A stretch of DNA of 9,441 bases from an uncultured Prevotella sp. (GTDB lineage: Bacteria > Bacteroidota > Bacteroidia > Bacteroidales > Bacteroidaceae). The first letter of the stretch is position 1; each line of letters starts with the position of its first letter. The stretch covers positions 1 to 9,441 of the forward strand of contig URSZ01000095.1 of NCBI GenBank assembly GCA_900550635.1, written 5' to 3'. Made by a program: the position numbers and the translations under genes. Shown here piece by piece: positions 6,447 to 9,441 of this stretch. The notes below the pieces were generated by a model. That model was given only the letters and a program-made list of their open reading frames with translations, did not search any database and had not been told where the DNA came from.

Positions 6447-6478
6447 CAAAGATAGAACTTTTTATGTCTTTTGCCAAA
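6447..6478 (-). promoter_or_regulatory. Full-match Bacteroidetes promoter of the repeat lipoprotein gene
   Basis: On the minus strand TTTG (6475-6478), a 20-base spacer and TATCTTTG (6447-6454) match the Bacteroidetes promoter TTTG-N19-21-TAnnTTTG at every defined base. Transcription would start near 6440, just upstream of the ATG at 6427. This is the best promoter match in the window and rules against a start at 6589. Confidence 0.72.
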
Positions 6479-6517
6479 AACCGATTGATAAAACACATGC
6501 TTTTCATTAGGATATGT

Positions 6518-6525
6518 TACTTTTG
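6518..6525 (+). promoter_or_regulatory. Candidate -7 box upstream of the zinc-ribbon gene
   Basis: TACTTTTG matches TAnnTTTG exactly on the plus strand, but no TTTG lies 19-21 bases upstream. It would give a leader of about 70 bases before the ATG at 6604 and a divergent arrangement with the lipoprotein promoter. Tentative. Confidence 0.35.
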
Positions 6526-6603
6526 CAAATAGAAATGTGTTTTTAGCGAATTTGCGAGTTGCTGCCGTCGTTAGTGCGGCCGCAGGCACAAAATAATTTA
6601 GTT

Positions 6604-7704
6604 ATGGCAATAATCAGATGTCCGGAATGCAACAATGAGGTATCGACTTCGGCTGAAGTGTGCCCGCATTGCGGCGTTAGGATTTCCGGAAATATTAAAA
6701 TGTGTCCGGACTGCGGTGCCGTGGCGCTTAAGGAGGAGCCGTCGTGCAAATCGTGCGGAGCTTCTTTGCTCAACACTCCTGTAATAGGTACAGATAATCT
6801 TCGCGTTGAAAACAAGAGGAAAAAGCGTTCGCCCATATATATAATATTGTTGCTTGCAATTTTGGCAATAGCCATTGCGGCTGCATTATATTATTATGTA
6901 GATATTAATAATAAACAGCGGGATGAACAAGAAGCATACGAGAGTGTAATAACAGTGCGCGATACGGCATTATGTAATAATTATATGGAAAGATACCCCG
7001 AAGGGATACATTATAATGAAGTTAAAGAACTGTATCTGAAATTGGTGTCGGAAGCAAAGGATTGGAATGATGCATGTATTAACGGCACTCGCAACGGATT
7101 TATACGCTTTCTTAACAATCATCCCGATAGCGGATACGAGCAGGTTTGTAACGACAAAATCGATTCTTTGGATTTTGTCGCGGCATTATCTGCCAATACC
7201 GTAGAGGCATATAAATTGTATCTCGACAATCATCCAAAAGGGTTATATACGGACCAGGCATTGCAAGCACAGGAAAAAATAGACGAACTGACCGTAAAAC
7301 CGGAAGAAGAAATACAAATAGAAAAGCTATGCGAAACGTTCTTCTCCTCGTTTGCTACGAAAAACGAAGAAATACTTTTGTCTACCGTAGATAATGTAAT
7401 GGATAATTTCTTGAATAAGAAAAACGCTACTCATAGCGATATCAAAGCTCTTTCTGAAAAATTGGCAGAAGGCAGCTCTAATCCGAAAACATTCATTGTG
7501 AACAATGATTTCAATATTCACAAATCGTATGAAAGTAGCGGAGATTTGTCATATAACGTTACGTTTAGTGTGAATGGTATTAATAGCGATAACCAAATGG
7601 CAGAAAAGTATGCCGTTAATGTTATTGTCGGCAGCAATATGAAAATAAAATCTCTTGGCATGAAACGTTCCGCATCAAATGACACTAACAAAGGACAGGA
7701 ATAA
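6604..7704 (+). CDS. Zinc-ribbon, single-membrane-segment protein with helical repeat region
   Basis: A 366-residue protein. Two zinc ribbons open it: C6, C9, C20, C23 (RCPECNNEVS to CPHCG) and C34, C37, C48, C51 (MCPDCG to CKSCG), all ligands present. A basic patch (KRKKR, 71-75) precedes one transmembrane helix (about 77-99), so the ribbons are probably cytoplasmic and the rest outside. Residues 105-235 carry repeated ...YxxxYPxG/NHPxG... helices (YMERYPEG, FLNNHPDS, YLDNHPKG) like TPR or Sel1-type envelope proteins. The last 120 residues begin with EEEIQIEKLCETFFSSFATKN and have an NTF2-like pattern. The ATG at 6604 is preferred to one at 6559 because the cysteine motif starts right after it. 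Function unknown. No terminator is seen before hisG. Confidence 0.85.
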   Translation: MAIIRCPECNNEVSTSAEVCPHCGVRISGNIKMCPDCGAVALKEEPSCKSCGASLLNTPVIGTDNLRVENKRKKRSPIYIILLLAILAIAIAAALYYYVDINNKQRDEQEAYESVITVRDTALCNNYMERYPEGIHYNEVKELYLKLVSEAKDWNDACINGTRNGFIRFLNNHPDSGYEQVCNDKIDSLDFVAALSANTVEAYKLYLDNHPKGLYTDQALQAQEKIDELTVKPEEEIQIEKLCETFFSSFATKNEEILLSTVDNVMDNFLNKKNATHSDIKALSEKLAEGSSNPKTFIVNNDFNIHKSYESSGDLSYNVTFSVNGINSDNQMAEKYAVNVIVGSNMKIKSLGMKRSASNDTNKGQE

Positions 7705-7754
7705 ATATAAAAGCACTTAAGAAAATCAAGAATTATATATCACTCGTAAAAAAT

Positions 7755-8606
7755 ATGATTAGAATAGCTATACAATCAAAAGGACGATTGAATGAAGAAT
7801 CGATGGCTTTACTTGCAGAAGCAGATGTAAAGCTAAGTGTTTCTAAGCGCTCGCTGCTTTCTGACTCGACAACTTTTCCGTTGCAGGCGCTATACATGCG
7901 TGATGATGATATACCCGAGACCGTTGCAAACGGTGTAGCAGATATAGGAATAGTTGGAGAAAACGAATTCTTAGAGAGGGGAGAAGACGCAGAGATTATA
8001 GAACGTTTGGGCTTTAGTCGTTGCCGTCTTTCACTTGCCGTACCCAAAGATTCCGATTATAAGGACTTGACTTGGTTTGAAGGGCGTAAAATAGCAACTT
8101 CTTATCCTAACATACTGAAAAAGTTCCTTTGCGAGAAAGGCATTTCGGCAAAAATACAAGTTATAACCGGAAGTGTTGAGATTTCTCCGGCAATAGGTCT
8201 TGCAGACGCAATTTTCGATATAGTAAGTTCCGGCTCTACTTTAGTAAGCAACAACTTGCGCGAGGTTGAAACCGTCATGAAAAGCGAAGCCATACTGATA
8301 GCCAACCGAGCACTCAGCGAAGACAAGCGTAAAATACTTGAAGAATTGTTATTCCGTATAAAATCGGTGCGTATAGCTGAGGATAAAAAGTATGTTCTAA
8401 TGAATGCCCCCCGTGACAAGGTTAATGATATAGTGTCAGTGCTTCCCGGTATAAAAAGTCCTACTATCATGCCGCTTGCAGACAGCGAGTGGTGCAGCAT
8501 TCACACAGTTTTGGATGAAAAACGTTTCTGGGAAATAATAGGACAACTGAAATCTGCCGGAGCACAAGGAATATTAGTGTTACCTATCGAAAAAATGATA
8601 TTGTAG
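7755..8606 (+). CDS. hisG: ATP phosphoribosyltransferase, long form
   Basis: Catalyses the first step of histidine biosynthesis: ATP plus PRPP gives phosphoribosyl-ATP and pyrophosphate, in the cytoplasm. The 283 residues fit the long, HisZ-independent form. The opening IRIAIQSKGRL, DIGIVGEN (63-70) and the PRPP-binding stretch FDIVSSGSTLVSNN (154-167) are typical. A C-terminal domain from about residue 207 (the histidine-binding regulatory ACT-like domain in this form) ends in GAQGILVLPIEKM. Long-form enzymes are inhibited by histidine; that is family knowledge. The gene starts 50 bases after the zinc-ribbon gene without an obvious promoter or terminator between them, and 12 bases before hisD. 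No leader peptide or attenuator with a histidine-codon run was seen upstream. Confidence 0.96.
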   Translation: MIRIAIQSKGRLNEESMALLAEADVKLSVSKRSLLSDSTTFPLQALYMRDDDIPETVANGVADIGIVGENEFLERGEDAEIIERLGFSRCRLSLAVPKDSDYKDLTWFEGRKIATSYPNILKKFLCEKGISAKIQVITGSVEISPAIGLADAIFDIVSSGSTLVSNNLREVETVMKSEAILIANRALSEDKRKILEELLFRIKSVRIAEDKKYVLMNAPRDKVNDIVSVLPGIKSPTIMPLADSEWCSIHTVLDEKRFWEIIGQLKSAGAQGILVLPIEKMIL

Positions 8607-8618
8607 AAAGGGAGAATT

Positions 8619-9441
8619 ATGAAAATAATAGAAAACCCTCGAATCGATACTTGGAAAGAAATTTTACAAAGGCCGGTTATAGAAACCGGTGCTTTATTCG
8701 GCACGGTAAGTAAAGTGTTGGATGATGTTCGCCTCAACGGTGATGAAGCCTTGCGCCGATATGAATTGGAATTCGACCACGTAAGCCTTGAGAAATTAAA
8801 CGTTGAAGACGGTGAGTTCTACGAAGCTGTTAATTACATTCCCGAGGATTTAAAGAAAGCTATAGATGTAGCATATTCAAATATTCATAAATTCCATTCC
8901 GCTCAGCGTTTTGAAGAAATAAAGGTAGAGACTTCGCCCGGAGTCACTTGCATTCAGCGCTCTGTCCCCATTTCAAAAGTGGGTTTGTATATTCCAGGAG
9001 GAACAGCACCTTTATTCTCTACAGTTTTAATGCTTGCTATTCCGGCTAAGATTGCCGGTTGCAGCGAAATTGTGCTGTGTTCTCCTCCTGACAGAAATGG
9101 AAAGATAAATCCATATATCTTATATGCAGCACGCATTGCTGGCGTAACAAATGTTTATAAGGTCGGAGGCGCGCAAGCAGTAGCAGCTATGGCCTATGGA
9201 ACCGAAAGTGTTTCTAAAGTAGATAAGATTTTTGGGCCGGGAAACCAATATGTGGTTGCCGCCAAGCAACTTGTTTCGCTTTCCGACGTCGCAATTGACA
9301 TGCCTGCCGGCCCCAGTGAAGTAGAAGTGCTGACTGATGAAAGTTCAAATCCTTCTTTTGTTGCGGCCGATCTTTTAAGCCAGGCAGAGCATGGGGCGGA
9401 TAGCCAGGTATTATTAGTTTCGACAGACAGAAACATGATTG
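8619..9441 (+). CDS. hisD: Histidinol dehydrogenase (5' two thirds; cut by window edge)
   Basis: Catalyses the last two steps of histidine synthesis, histidinol to histidine with two NAD+ (cytoplasm, zinc enzyme). The window gives the first 274 residues of an enzyme of about 430. Seen: KVGLYIPGGTAPLFST (120-135), the signature region KIFGPGNQYVVAAKQL (203-218) with DMPAGPSEV (227-235), and LLSQAEHG (252-259), where Q255 and H258 correspond to the zinc ligands known from the Escherichia coli enzyme. The start is set by the ATG 12 bases after the hisG stop, with a GGGAG ribosome site just before it. It is the second gene of the his operon; hisC and hisB would commonly follow in Bacteroidales. 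No frameshift is seen. Confidence 0.96.
   Translation, partial: MKIIENPRIDTWKEILQRPVIETGALFGTVSKVLDDVRLNGDEALRRYELEFDHVSLEKLNVEDGEFYEAVNYIPEDLKKAIDVAYSNIHKFHSAQRFEEIKVETSPGVTCIQRSVPISKVGLYIPGGTAPLFSTVLMLAIPAKIAGCSEIVLCSPPDRNGKINPYILYAARIAGVTNVYKVGGAQAVAAMAYGTESVSKVDKIFGPGNQYVVAAKQLVSLSDVAIDMPAGPSEVEVLTDESSNPSFVAADLLSQAEHGADSQVLLVSTDRNMI

Noticed and set aside
6559..6603. Upstream start for the zinc-ribbon protein
   Set aside because: The added 15 residues (MLPSLVRPQAQNNLV) match no zinc-ribbon pattern, and the ATG at 6604 gives the typical start just before the first CPxC.

Overview
The window looks like chromosomal DNA of a member of the Bacteroidales. Three things point there. Promoters fit the Bacteroidetes pattern (TTTG, 19-21 bases, TAnnTTTG). 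One protein ends in a type IX secretion (T9SS) type A sorting domain, which is restricted to that phylum. The gene order TPR protein, 2x[4Fe-4S] ferredoxin, 2-oxoacid:ferredoxin oxidoreductase alpha subunit is familiar from Bacteroidales.

Layout. Positions 1-1155 (minus strand) hold the start of a 2-oxoacid:ferredoxin oxidoreductase operon: promoter, TPR protein, ferredoxin-like subunit, then the VorB-type alpha subunit, which runs off the left edge. Positions 1156-1656 are AT-rich and non-coding. Positions 1657-5806 (minus strand) are a self-contained two-gene unit with its own promoter and a strong terminator. Its first gene encodes a small secreted protein with a T9SS C-terminal signal. 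Its second encodes a 1170-residue exported protein with three LamG-like repeats, an IPT/TIG-like segment and a C-terminal glycerophosphodiester phosphodiesterase (GDPD) domain. Positions 6113-6427 (minus strand) encode a small predicted lipoprotein built from four 16-residue repeats. From 6518 rightwards, on the plus strand, come a zinc-ribbon membrane protein, then hisG and the first two thirds of hisD, the start of a histidine biosynthesis operon.

The most unusual feature is non-coding. The two-gene GDPD unit is bracketed by two inverted 69-bp arrays (1463-1531 and 5965-6033). Each has exactly three in-phase 21-bp palindromic units followed by the same TTGCAG, and one unit is identical in both. 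Arms are AAAATATGTC and GACATATTTT around a single central base. The 21-bp period equals two turns of B-DNA, so bound dimers would line up on one face. One unit carries a paired change that keeps the dyad. This may be the ends of a non-autonomous mobile unit, in the way Tn7-type ends carry several transposase sites, or a pair of operator arrays. No transposase, integrase or target duplication was seen, so the mobile reading is inference.

The metabolic genes at both edges are ordinary core genes. The centre (1463-6033) is the accessory part.
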